Assembly: GCA_031289855.1 (NCBI GenBank)
Contig: JAITOR010000064.1
Span: 1-20,724, forward strand
Reading direction: 5' to 3'
Source of the DNA: Rickettsiales bacterium
GTDB taxonomy: Bacteria; Pseudomonadota; Alphaproteobacteria; Rickettsiales; UBA1997
Length of the DNA: 20,724 nt
Each line of letters begins with the position of its first letter. The first letter of the stretch is position 1. The notes beneath the pieces are model-generated. The model saw only the letters and a program-made list of their open reading frames with translations. It had not been told where the DNA came from and searched no databases. Shown here one piece after another: positions 1-6,817 of the stretch. The translations under genes and the position numbers were made by a program.

Positions 1-242
1 ATCTAAAAAAAAACAATATAAAATAAAACATAAAAGATAATTAAGTATTGTTTGGGGAAAATTGTAGCAAATTTCATCTCTTTTCCTTTTTAATATCCTT
101 TTGGAGCAATAAGAATATCAAAAATCAATACACTATATAACTTAATATTTTTTCATTATATCAATTTTATTTTTTACAATGGTTATTCTTGAATTAATTT
201 ATTCTCAAACCAAATACTTGAAAAGTATTTATATTATCAATA
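1..242. other. Gene-free left edge
   Basis: No convincing reading frame on either strand. The stretch is very AT-rich and lies just downstream of the minus-strand SIS gene. It holds the left copy of a 69-bp direct repeat (167-235). Bases 155-177 (attatatcaattttat followed by a T run and ac) recur almost unchanged at 5138-5159, to the right of the other repeat copy. No terminator with a convincing T tract was seen for the minus-strand operon. Confidence 0.6.
167..235. repeat. 69-bp direct repeat, left copy
   Basis: Matches 4885-4953 in the same orientation at 68 of 69 positions; the only difference is t at 194 against c at 4912. The two copies bracket the minus-strand operon 243-4859 almost exactly. 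Inside is a perfect 8-bp dyad, aaatactt (212-219) and aagtattt (223-230), around a gaa loop, which could form a hairpin. No transposase, recombinase or tRNA lies next to either copy, so its nature (duplication scar, intergenic repeat family, regulatory module) is open. Confidence 0.85.
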
Positions 243-770
243 TTACCAAATATAACTTCCCATTTTCTTATGGAATTCTGGGTAACTTGGCACATTAGCA
301 TTGATACCTAAATCCCTTGAAAGCAAAGCAACTAATGTGTATAAAGGCACTATATATTCCAAGCAAGAAAATTCATCATCATCCACAAAGTCAGCTACAA
401 AATTTTTTCCATCAATCTGTGATTTATCACCCGTAAATATAAAATTATGATTGTGTCTTTCTTTATCAAAATAATATTTCATTTTCAACATTTTTTCATA
501 ATGTCTACCTTCTTTTGCACCTATATAAAACATATAATCATTTTCCCAAATTGAATGATAAATTCCATGCATAAATTGTTCCAATTCATAGCCACATACA
601 CTATATCTAACCGATTCAAGTAATTTTAATGTTCCTTCCATATATGTTCCAACATTATTATCGTAGCCAATTATCACAAGCCTACGGGATTTCAGTAATT
701 CATCCCTATGTTTTTGATACCACTTCTGTGTCACATCAACAATATTTGGTATATTATCACTTGTTTTCAA
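243..770 (-). CDS. C-terminal SIS domain of a split sugar-isomerase/deglycase-like protein
   Basis: This is the second half of a two-SIS-domain protein of the GlmS/fructosamine-deglycase (FrlB-like) kind. Visible family marks are VIIGYDNNVGTYMEGTLKLL, the GYELEQFMHGIYHS segment that in relatives helps form the active site, and the C-terminal NVPSYPEFHKKMGSY. It is in the same frame as the preceding half (786-1307), separated only by TAA at 788-786 and five codons. The only start is TTG at 770, without a well-spaced ribosome-binding site, so independent translation is doubtful. Read through the stop, the product would be about 353 residues, normal for two-SIS proteins. Most likely a nonsense-interrupted gene; the exact substrate cannot be told. 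Confidence 0.75.
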   Translation of the reverse strand: MKTSDNIPNIVDVTQKWYQKHRDELLKSRRLVIIGYDNNVGTYMEGTLKLLESVRYSVCGYELEQFMHGIYHSIWENDYMFYIGAKEGRHYEKMLKMKYYFDKERHNHNFIFTGDKSQIDGKNFVADFVDDDEFSCLEYIVPLYTLVALLSRDLGINANVPSYPEFHKKMGSYIW

Positions 771-785
771 AATCCTATCTATATA

Positions 786-1307
786 TTATTCTTTTTGTTT
801 TGCAATAGACAAAGCAAAAATCATATTTGTAATAATGGCACATAAATATCCTTTTGTTTTTGGACCCGCTTTTTCTTCACCAATTTCACAATACAAAACC
901 TTATCACTATGCTTTGTTATTTCGCTGTTATGAATAGCTGTGGAAGCAATGGTTTTACATCCTAAATTTCTTGCCTTATCCAAAGCATTTATGGTGGAGG
1001 TTGACCTTCCTCCATGCGAACTCGCAATTACTAATGTATTTTTATTGTAAATGTTGGTATAATCATTAAAAATCATAGCGTCCTCGCAATAAATGGGGAT
1101 TTTCAATATTTTTTCCATAAACATTTTAGACGATATATGAGCATGTAGAGAAGTGCCCGTGCCAAGCAAGTATATTTGTTCTATTTTGTTGTTCAAATAA
1201 TACTTAACCGCATCATCAAAAATATTATTATTTTCAATAATTTTCTTAATATAAATAGGTGTTTCCGTAATATACTGCAAAATATCACCATTAAATTTAT
1301 TTTCCAT
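786..1307 (-). CDS. N-terminal SIS domain protein, truncated by an in-frame TAA
   Basis: SIS domains bind phosphosugars in isomerases, glucosamine-6-phosphate synthase and fructosamine-6-phosphate deglycases. The 173 residues show the first SIS domain: GTGTS at 49-53, the phosphosugar-binding SSHGGRSTST at 96-105, and GEEKAGPKTKGY near the end, typical of the FrlB/GlmS-like branch. AAGGGAG lies 5 bases before ATG 1307. The gene overlaps the end of the A3 reading frame by 11 bases, so it is the last gene of the operon. TAA at 788-786 ends it where relatives continue directly into the second SIS domain, found in the same frame at 770-243. In the cluster it may handle a sugar phosphate or a sugar-amine adduct; this is inference from context. 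Confidence 0.8.
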   Translation of the reverse strand: MENKFNGDILQYITETPIYIKKIIENNNIFDDAVKYYLNNKIEQIYLLGTGTSLHAHISSKMFMEKILKIPIYCEDAMIFNDYTNIYNKNTLVIASSHGGRSTSTINALDKARNLGCKTIASTAIHNSEITKHSDKVLYCEIGEEKAGPKTKGYLCAIITNMIFALSIAKQKE

Positions 1308-1668
1308 TCTGTCTCCCTTGTTGCTTTAAAATTTTGTAATCCGTTCTACATTTTTCTAATCTTTCTAAAAATGTTATCGATTCTTTATTTAGCAATAAAT
1401 CATTTAATAATTTTATTTTCCAATTCCAAATATCAGATTTTTTTCCCAAATTACATTTTGTTACTTTACTTCTTAATGTAAACTTAATTTTTTCTATTCT
1501 TTGTTTTTCATTTATACCTCTTTTTCCCCTTTTAATAAATTCTGGTCTTTCTTTCCAATATAATGGAAGTGGTCTATCTAAAACTCCAACCCAAGGTTCC
1601 TGCATTATAGTAGTTTTAGGATAAAATGAAAAACCATACTTGTTTTGTTCTAATTCGTTTTTTTTCAT
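1297..1668 (-). pseudogene. C-terminal fragment of frameshifted isonitrile-synthase-like protein A3
   Basis: This frame supplies the missing end of the upstream A3 gene. After the eight-A run (plus strand T run 1658-1665) it reads NELEQNKYGFSFYP and then EPWVGVL. These align with QKIGFDFF and EPWIGTY of A1 (3573-4859), and with TKLGIDFF and APWHRML of A2 (2569-3510). In the upstream frame the protein instead ends 13 residues after the run. Removing one A (or adding two) joins the frames into a 424-residue protein. ATG 1668 exists but has no ribosome-binding site, so this is best seen as the tail of A3 rather than a separate gene. Confidence 0.75.
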
Positions 1669-2572
1669 GTGGAGATAGTCTAATAATACCATTTCCTTCT
1701 CGTGAGATTTCATCTTGCAATTTAAAAATTTCGCAAGACTCAGTTATACTACCAGTATATTTTTTCGCATATTCTTCACTGAAATTTTTTGATAACCAAT
1801 CCCCTTGAATCTCCAATATTTTTTGCGGTTGTAAATTATGATTAGAAGCAAAAAAAAATTTTAATTTTTGATATATATCATTTATTTTGTTATTTCCATC
1901 ATCCGTATGAAATAATATATCCAATTTTTCCATTCTTTGAATATGCGTACATTTTAAAGATTCCGAAGACAAAAAAGAATTTTGCTGTTTTTGTGGATAA
2001 TCTGCCAATATATCATACTCTCTAATTTGTATCTTATCATTATTAAAATGTCTCAAATATCTATATATGGCATTAGAGCCCTGTAAATAATTTTGTTTAT
2101 CGATAAAGTCGCTACTGCCAACTGATAAAGAAGCATCATATATCAAATTAAATGCAATTTTTTTACCCTTTGTTAAGTCGTCAGCAATTATTGGGATTAC
2201 TTTTTTGTCGCTTGTTGTATCTTTCAAATCCCAAAAGTTATATTTTAACTTTTTAAAACCCCAATAATCAATACCTACAATACCATCATAGGAAATAAAA
2301 TACTTATCGCCATCCTCAATAATTTTAATGTCAGGTATTTTGAAAGTGATGTTTTTTCTAATAGTATTTGTGATATATTGTTCCCTTTTGTATCTATTTA
2401 TAATTCCATTTTCAATAGGGAATTTAAAAAACAGATTGTCATTTACCATAAGCACATCATTATAACCAACACTTTTTTTCTTTATGGTATCAATTTTTAG
2501 GGACGGATTATACTTTTCTATCAATTCAATTTGGGTTGACAATTGCCATTTTATCTTTTCTTTTGTACTCAC
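1616..2572 (-). CDS. Kinase N-lobe-like plus isonitrile-synthase-like protein A3 (frameshifted)
   Basis: Residues 30-90 resemble the N-lobe of aminoglycoside-phosphotransferase/choline-kinase folds: GYNDVLMVN at 36-44, FKFP with K50, REQ with E64, then IPD and YDGIVG. The catalytic HxD loop and C-lobe of such kinases are missing. From about residue 130 the protein instead follows A1: FNLIYDAS, then NAIYRYLRHFNN, REYDIL, and IRLSPHE at 297-303, matching VRLSPHG of A1. GTG 2572 overlaps the A2 stop (GTGA) and follows a strong GGAGG, so translation is coupled. The frame breaks at an A8 run (plus 1658-1665); the rest of the domain is at 1668-1297. By eye it is a fusion of a kinase-like lobe to a degenerate isonitrile-synthase-like domain. 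Function unknown. Confidence 0.7.
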   Translation of the reverse strand: MSTKEKIKWQLSTQIELIEKYNPSLKIDTIKKKSVGYNDVLMVNDNLFFKFPIENGIINRYKREQYITNTIRKNITFKIPDIKIIEDGDKYFISYDGIVGIDYWGFKKLKYNFWDLKDTTSDKKVIPIIADDLTKGKKIAFNLIYDASLSVGSSDFIDKQNYLQGSNAIYRYLRHFNNDKIQIREYDILADYPQKQQNSFLSSESLKCTHIQRMEKLDILFHTDDGNNKINDIYQKLKFFFASNHNLQPQKILEIQGDWLSKNFSEEYAKKYTGSITESCEIFKLQDEISREGNGIIRLSPHEKKRIRTKQVWFFILS

Positions 2573-3510
2573 TCCACCTCCACAAAATAGCCACTTTCCC
2601 CATCATTTGTAGTAATTAATTTATAATTTGGATTTTTTTCACCATCTTTTCGTCGAATCCAATCAAAACTACCATCAAGTTTTCTCAATAACATTCTGTG
2701 CCAAGGAGCATCATTTTTACCATTGCCACCGGCAAAAAAATCAATACCTAATTTTGTAGTATTACCATCTTGTGCATATCTGGAACATCTTATATATTTA
2801 CCAGTTTTCTCTTCAAGTAAATTAGACAAACCAATATCTCTCAACACAAATTCCACCATCAATTCATTGTAAAATTTATTCTGCACCTCTTTTTCACTCA
2901 ATTTTTCCAACCAATATGCTAACTCTTCTTGCAAAAATGGTATTCCTCTATTATATCTTTCAAATGCCGTTTTTTCTTTTTCTTTTAATCGTTTTTCCGT
3001 TTCTTCCCTACTCCAACAATACTTTTTTACATATTCTTCTCTTATTTCTTTGCTGGTTTTCGCATTTGGAAACAGGTCTTTACATTCAAGCAATTTGATA
3101 TGTTTAAAGTTTTTTGCCACTCTTTTAAATTCATTTATATATCTTTTTGCTGTTTTATCCTCAATAAAAATCAAGTCATTAAATAAATAACTATCCAAAA
3201 ATATATACATAACAGAATCAAATGGGTAAATATTTGATAAGGATGCCATCAAATAGTCAAAATAATAGAGAGACAATAATTCACCATCGTCAGGAATATC
3301 ACCCATTACCTTATCTCGTTTGTTACTGGATTTCCAAGGGAAGTCAGGAATAATAAATTGCAATGGCTCCTTATTATCATAATAGTTTGAAATTTTTTCC
3401 CTAACCACCTTCTGTCCATTAATAGTCCACTTTTCGCTGCCCTCTTTTTTTCTACGAAATGTGTTTATTGTTAAAATCACATTTTCTATTGTTTCATTTT
3501 TGCTTATCAT
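2569..3510 (-). CDS. Isonitrile (isocyanide) synthase, DIT1/PvcA family
   Basis: Family members such as PvcA and IsnA turn the amino group of tyrosine or tryptophan into an isonitrile, taking the carbon from ribulose-5-phosphate; yeast Dit1 is a relative. Recognisable here (numbering from ATG 3510): FPWKSSN at 57-63 followed by KVMGDIPDDGE, the family FPxKSxN...KVxGxxPDxxE signature; DSYLFNDLI at about 106-114, where relatives have SDGxVFxDxx; IRCSRY at 240-245; and APWHRML at 268-274. The length of 313 residues is usual. ATG 3510 is chosen over the upstream GTG because AAGG ends 8 bases before it. It is the second gene of the operon and its stop overlaps the A3 start. No partner Fe/2-oxoglutarate oxygenase (IsnB/PvcB) is seen nearby. 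The amino acid substrate cannot be predicted. Confidence 0.8.
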   Translation of the reverse strand: MISKNETIENVILTINTFRRKKEGSEKWTINGQKVVREKISNYYDNKEPLQFIIPDFPWKSSNKRDKVMGDIPDDGELLSLYYFDYLMASLSNIYPFDSVMYIFLDSYLFNDLIFIEDKTAKRYINEFKRVAKNFKHIKLLECKDLFPNAKTSKEIREEYVKKYCWSREETEKRLKEKEKTAFERYNRGIPFLQEELAYWLEKLSEKEVQNKFYNELMVEFVLRDIGLSNLLEEKTGKYIRCSRYAQDGNTTKLGIDFFAGGNGKNDAPWHRMLLRKLDGSFDWIRRKDGEKNPNYKLITTNDGESGYFVEVE

Positions 3511-3572
3511 TAATGCCACCTTTTTTAGTTAAAATTAATAAAATAATAAAAATTATTAAAATAATAGCAACT

Positions 3573-4859
3573 TTATCTATTTAGATGCATATACGAGTTT
3601 TTTACTTCTCTTTTTGCCTCCACCAATCTATAACCTATCTCTTCTCTAAGATAATTCGGGATTATTGTTTTTTTATCTAACCCAATTTCATCAAATGCAA
3701 GTGATGAAATAGTTTCTTCTTTTTGTTTAGCGCTCATTATTGAATTATAAGCAAAAATATTTTCTAAAATCTTTTTTTGAAAAGGTGGTTTTATTTTTTT
3801 AAAAATATCAATTTTAAAATTGTCGTTTTTTAAAAATAAATCTATCGGGGATAGTAAATCACAACTACCATTTTCATATTCCACATAAGTTCCAATCCAA
3901 GGTTCCCTTGATTGCGTTCGTCTATTTAGAAAAAAATCAAATCCAATTTTTTGCACTTCATCTGCATTTCTTCCGTGTGGTGACAGTCTTACACTATTTG
4001 ATTTTCTAAATTTTTCCTCTAATACTGCCCTAAATAAATCTATTACCCTTTCTTTTTTTGCGCCTAAATTATTTTCCTCTATTTGATGTGTAACTTCCGG
4101 AAAAAATTGAATAAGCCATTTTTTATTTCTTTCCACAACTTCTTTTCTTTCCTGACTATTGATATAAAAATCCTCATCGGGAATTTTATATTTTTTACAC
4201 ATTTCTTCGAATTTTGTTCTAAAATTTTCAAAATTATCTTGTACTAAATTTTTAATATTCCCAATAGAATTATCAAATCTCTCTTTTAATTCTTCATTAG
4301 TTAAAATTCTATTTGGCGCATCTATATCAAAAAAACCTTCACCAACAGTATCATAAATTCTCAATTGTACCAAATTCTTTGTTTCATTTATATTATTGTA
4401 TTCTTGAAGTTTATTAAATATCACATTTACACTTTTAATATATTTTGCGACACTGGGGGCAATAGGTTCACCCCAATCTAAAATCGCTGTATCGAATTGA
4501 AAAGTAAAAGTTGTGGATCTATTAATTATTATACTTATTTCCTTTACAAATCTATAAGCATTATCTATCGCAATCAATATTGCTTCGTCATCAGTTGGTA
4601 ATCCGTCTTTCTTTATGAGAGTTGGAAAAAACGGAATTGCAAAATCAATTGTTGTGCCAGTATTTATTTTTCGTTCTATTGTGTCTATTAAAACACTTGT
4701 ATTTTGCAATAGTACAAATTTATTATTTGTTATCGCTTTTCTCATAAAATTTTTACCAAGATTTTGTAATCCGTCCTTTTCTCTTTCACCTAAAGTTCGC
4801 CGCTCTCTTTTAAATCTTGGCGGGAGTATTCTTTGGAGACATTTAAAATCAGCATTCAT
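3573..4859 (-). CDS. Divergent isonitrile-synthase-like protein A1
   Basis: The 428-residue protein shares a skeleton with A2: IDFAIPFFPTLIKKDGLPTD at 71-90 stands where the family has FPxKSxN...LPD, FQFDTAILDWG (120-130) sits at the SDG-like position, and VRLSPHG (290-296), KIGFDFF (304-310) and EPWIGTY (319-325) match the C-terminal family motifs. The middle (about 170-285) is a longer, charged helical insert. AGAGGT lies 5 bases before ATG 4859. It is the first gene of the operon, 62 bp before A2. The first about 38 residues are strongly basic and are encoded by an inverted-repeat segment; M39 (4745) could be the ancestral start. Membership of the DIT1/PvcA superfamily is by eye and weaker than for A2; activity is uncertain. 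Confidence 0.6.
   Translation of the reverse strand: MNADFKCLQRILPPRFKRERRTLGEREKDGLQNLGKNFMRKAITNNKFVLLQNTSVLIDTIERKINTGTTIDFAIPFFPTLIKKDGLPTDDEAILIAIDNAYRFVKEISIIINRSTTFTFQFDTAILDWGEPIAPSVAKYIKSVNVIFNKLQEYNNINETKNLVQLRIYDTVGEGFFDIDAPNRILTNEELKERFDNSIGNIKNLVQDNFENFRTKFEEMCKKYKIPDEDFYINSQERKEVVERNKKWLIQFFPEVTHQIEENNLGAKKERVIDLFRAVLEEKFRKSNSVRLSPHGRNADEVQKIGFDFFLNRRTQSREPWIGTYVEYENGSCDLLSPIDLFLKNDNFKIDIFKKIKPPFQKKILENIFAYNSIMSAKQKEETISSLAFDEIGLDKKTIIPNYLREEIGYRLVEAKREVKNSYMHLNR
4756..4820. repeat. Inverted repeat inside the A1 5' end
   Basis: Perfect 9-bp arms ccaagattt (4756-4764) and aaatcttgg (4812-4820) bracket 47 bp within the A1 reading frame. The enclosed segment is richer in G and C than its surroundings and encodes a basic peptide (residues about 14-34) with no counterpart in A2. 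Fourteen bases (4761-4774) recur at 1331-1344 inside the A3 tail in another reading frame, so the similarity is at DNA level. It resembles in-frame palindromic insertions known from Rickettsia genomes, but this is not proven. Confidence 0.4.
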
Positions 4860-4884
4860 GTTGACCTCTTTTTATTCATTCTTA

Positions 4885-4953
4885 TTATTTTTTACAATGG
4901 TTATTCTTGAACTAATTTATTCTCAAACCAAATACTTGAAAAGTATTTATATT
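4885..4953. repeat. 69-bp direct repeat, right copy
   Basis: Second copy of the repeat at 167-235, one mismatch, same orientation. It begins 26 bases upstream of the A1 start codon, so in the operon's direction it lies in the leader or promoter region. The left copy sits just past the end of the operon, where it could play the same role for a gene outside the window. The 8-bp dyad aaatactt/aagtattt is conserved here (4930-4948). Confidence 0.85.
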
Positions 4954-5199
4954 TTTTATGATGCTCTATATGAGCACATCGTTTGCATACAAGAACATAT
5001 AGTAGTATTATTTTGTGAAATGATACTATTTGTAGATAATAAAATTTTAAATGTAAAATCCATATATTCCATATTATGAAGTTTTTAAAATAAAAAGTCA
5101 AGAATATAAATTTACTCATATTTTAATAGTTTTTTTTATTATATCAATTTTATTTTTACCATAATAAAATAATATTTATTTTAATATATTAAAATAAAC

Positions 5200-5227
5200 T
5201 TGCTTTTTTTTTTTTTTGTGTTAGAAT
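5200..5227 (+). promoter_or_regulatory. Promoter with T14 tract in the spacer
   Basis: TTGCTT (5200-5205) and TAGAAT (5222-5227, preceded by TG in the extended -10 position) are 16 bp apart, with predicted start near 5234 and gene start at 5246. Fourteen consecutive T residues (5204-5217) form most of the spacer. Slippage in this run would change the -35/-10 distance, a known route to phase-variable transcription. Confidence 0.55.
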
Positions 5228-5245
5228 GTTAAAAGTTTAATAAAA

Positions 5246-6709
5246 ATGGTATTTATAAATATGGCAGAACTATCACCAGAAGTTCTTGAAAAAAGAACAG
5301 ATTTTTTAAATCAGTTGCTAAAAGATAAAACAATTAATGATGATACATTTAACGAAATATTACCCATTTATCTTTCTGGACATGAAACAAGGTTTTCGAT
5401 TAAAATGATGAATGAAAAAATTACACTTTTATTTTTAACAGATGAAACGGATGGATTAGAAAGCCACGCAATTATCTCTCAAAGTACCAAAAAGTTAAGT
5501 GAAATGAATTCTTCTGATTTTGATGAAATTATTAATAATAATTTTCATACCTTCATAGACAACAATATTTTTACAAGAGAAAAAATAACGGCTTTTTTAA
5601 AAGGCGAAATAAATATTGTTACTGAGGAATCTCCAACATTAGTTTCAACTACACCAAAACCAGAGGAAACTCTAACGAACGAACAAATATTAGAAAATAG
5701 AGAGGCTTTTATCAATAGTCTCTCTCCTGAGCATTTTACACCCAAATTGATTGCTGATTTAAAGAGAAATACCGATTATTTGGGAAATGTTAATACAAAT
5801 TTTAGAATGATAGGTCTACCTAATGCTAGGCTTTTAAAACAGCAATCCATGGTTTCAATCAGTCTTATAAACCAAAAAGGTGAGACTTTTGATATGATAG
5901 GTATTCCAAGACAACCGAGAGAAAAATTTGAAGAAATTTTCGAACCTTTTATTGTTGCAGGAATTTTTACGAAAACGCAAAGAGATGAAGTTTATAATAC
6001 TAATGGTGTATATGAAAAAGCATCAAAAACATTAACTAATGTAGCATCTCCCCTCTCAACGGCATCGAAATCAGCAGCGGTGGATGATGATGCAGTTGGA
6101 ATTCCTGATGATGTAGTTGGAATTCCTTTGAACTTTTTCATTAAGAAATTTAATCAAAAAGCAACAGAGAAAAATGCAAATATCTCAGATGAGATTGAAT
6201 TATTGAGTCGAATATGTGAAAAGGAAACAGAAGGAACAAAACAAAATCAAATTTTTATAACATACGATGCTTTTGGAAAACTTGATTATAAAGTGGAAGG
6301 AGAAGAGAGAGCAAAATTGTTGGAAAAAAGATTCTTTACGCAATATCAACAACAACAATTTTCAAAAAATACCGCAGAAACAGAAACAAAAAGTGTGGTT
6401 GTTTATGATGAGATTGAACATTGTTTACTTCCAGAAAAGTATGGATTGTTGAAAGGATTAGATGTGGGATGTTTAGCATTTATAAAAGAAAAACAAACAG
6501 GTAACTCTGGAGTTATAAAAAATTTAGATAGTATATTGCAAAACATTACTGCTAAAACACCATCATTACGAAAAGATACCGGTGATGATATTAACAATTT
6601 ATTAAAACAAATTTCCAAGACGAATAAAGAAGAGTTGATGAGGATTCGAAACGAAGTAGATAGGAGAATATCAGCAATAGACGCTGGCTCATGTAAAGGA
6701 AGGATGTGA
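5246..6709 (+). CDS. Unknown repeat-domain protein, 487 aa
   Basis: I do not recognise the family. There is no signal peptide or membrane segment; the composition is acidic and polar. Three segments look like diverged copies of one domain: about 9-120, 143-252 and 292-377. Each has helices, a short beta-like stretch (EKITLLFLTDE; SMVSISLINQKGE; NQIFITYDAFGK) and an end such as FIDNNIFTREK or FIVAGIFTKTQ. Residues 281-294 are a tandem DDAVGIP/DDVVGIP. The C-terminal part (about 310-475), with KSVVVYDEI, appears related to the 597-aa protein at 16343-18136. Start is ATG 5246 or ATG 5261 (MAELSP); neither has a clear ribosome-binding site. Its promoter carries a T14 run and a terminator follows. 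A host-interaction or effector role would fit but is only a guess. Confidence 0.75.
   Translation: MVFINMAELSPEVLEKRTDFLNQLLKDKTINDDTFNEILPIYLSGHETRFSIKMMNEKITLLFLTDETDGLESHAIISQSTKKLSEMNSSDFDEIINNNFHTFIDNNIFTREKITAFLKGEINIVTEESPTLVSTTPKPEETLTNEQILENREAFINSLSPEHFTPKLIADLKRNTDYLGNVNTNFRMIGLPNARLLKQQSMVSISLINQKGETFDMIGIPRQPREKFEEIFEPFIVAGIFTKTQRDEVYNTNGVYEKASKTLTNVASPLSTASKSAAVDDDAVGIPDDVVGIPLNFFIKKFNQKATEKNANISDEIELLSRICEKETEGTKQNQIFITYDAFGKLDYKVEGEERAKLLEKRFFTQYQQQQFSKNTAETETKSVVVYDEIEHCLLPEKYGLLKGLDVGCLAFIKEKQTGNSGVIKNLDSILQNITAKTPSLRKDTGDDINNLLKQISKTNKEELMRIRNEVDRRISAIDAGSCKGRM
6086..6127 (+). repeat. 21-bp tandem duplication in coding sequence
   Basis: Two adjacent 21-bp units (6086-6106 and 6107-6127) differ at one base and encode DDAVGIP followed by DDVVGIP. 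The multiple-of-three unit keeps the frame of the 487-aa protein. It sits in the linker between the second and third internal domains. Confidence 0.85.
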
Positions 6710-6742
6710 AACTTTAATATATAAGTAATCACATAGTTAAGA

Positions 6743-6801
6743 AGGGAAGTGTTTCAATAAAAAAATAATTTTCATTTTGTACTTCCCTGCTTTTTCTTTT
6801 T
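6743..6801 (+). terminator. Rho-independent terminator of the 487-aa gene
   Basis: Arms agggaagt (6743-6750) and acttccct (6781-6788) are perfectly complementary across a 30-base AT-rich loop and are followed by gctttttctttt. It lies 34 bases after the stop codon. The loop is long, but stem and T-rich tail fit. Confidence 0.6.
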
Positions 6802-6802
6802 G

Positions 6803-6811
6803 TGGTATAAT
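6803..6811 (+). promoter_or_regulatory. Extended -10 promoter of the terminase gene
   Basis: Perfect TATAAT at 6806-6811, preceded by tgtgg; no good -35 is seen at 16-18 bp. The usual start point, 7 bases after the hexamer, falls exactly on ATG 6818, suggesting a leaderless transcript. It follows directly on the upstream gene's terminator. Confidence 0.5.
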
Positions 6812-6817
6812 ATTAAC

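Larger units (their letters stand above)
4860..5245. other. Intergenic region between A1 operon and 487-aa gene
   Basis: The 386 bp separate divergent genes and are extremely AT-rich. They hold the right copy of the 69-bp repeat (4885-4953, upstream of A1), a small dyad tgctc-tatat-gagca (4962-4976), a block at 5138-5159 shared with 155-177, and the poly-T promoter of the plus-strand gene (5200-5227). I could not settle on one promoter for the A1 operon. On the minus strand TTGAGA within the repeat is a possible -35 but lacks a good -10 at the right distance. Confidence 0.5.

Noticed and set aside
243..1307. Stop-codon reassignment as explanation for the in-frame TAA
   Set aside because: All other genes in the window end normally, several at TAA, and known reassignments in reduced alphaproteobacteria concern TGA.
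4962..4976. Dyad tgctc-tatat-gagca as an operator
   Set aside because: Only 5-bp arms, single occurrence, and no regulator gene nearby; chance is a sufficient explanation.
4901..5119. Minus-strand 72-aa open frame in the intergenic region
   Set aside because: Composition is driven by AT-rich sequence, it spans part of the 69-bp repeat, and it has no ribosome-binding site or recognisable motif.
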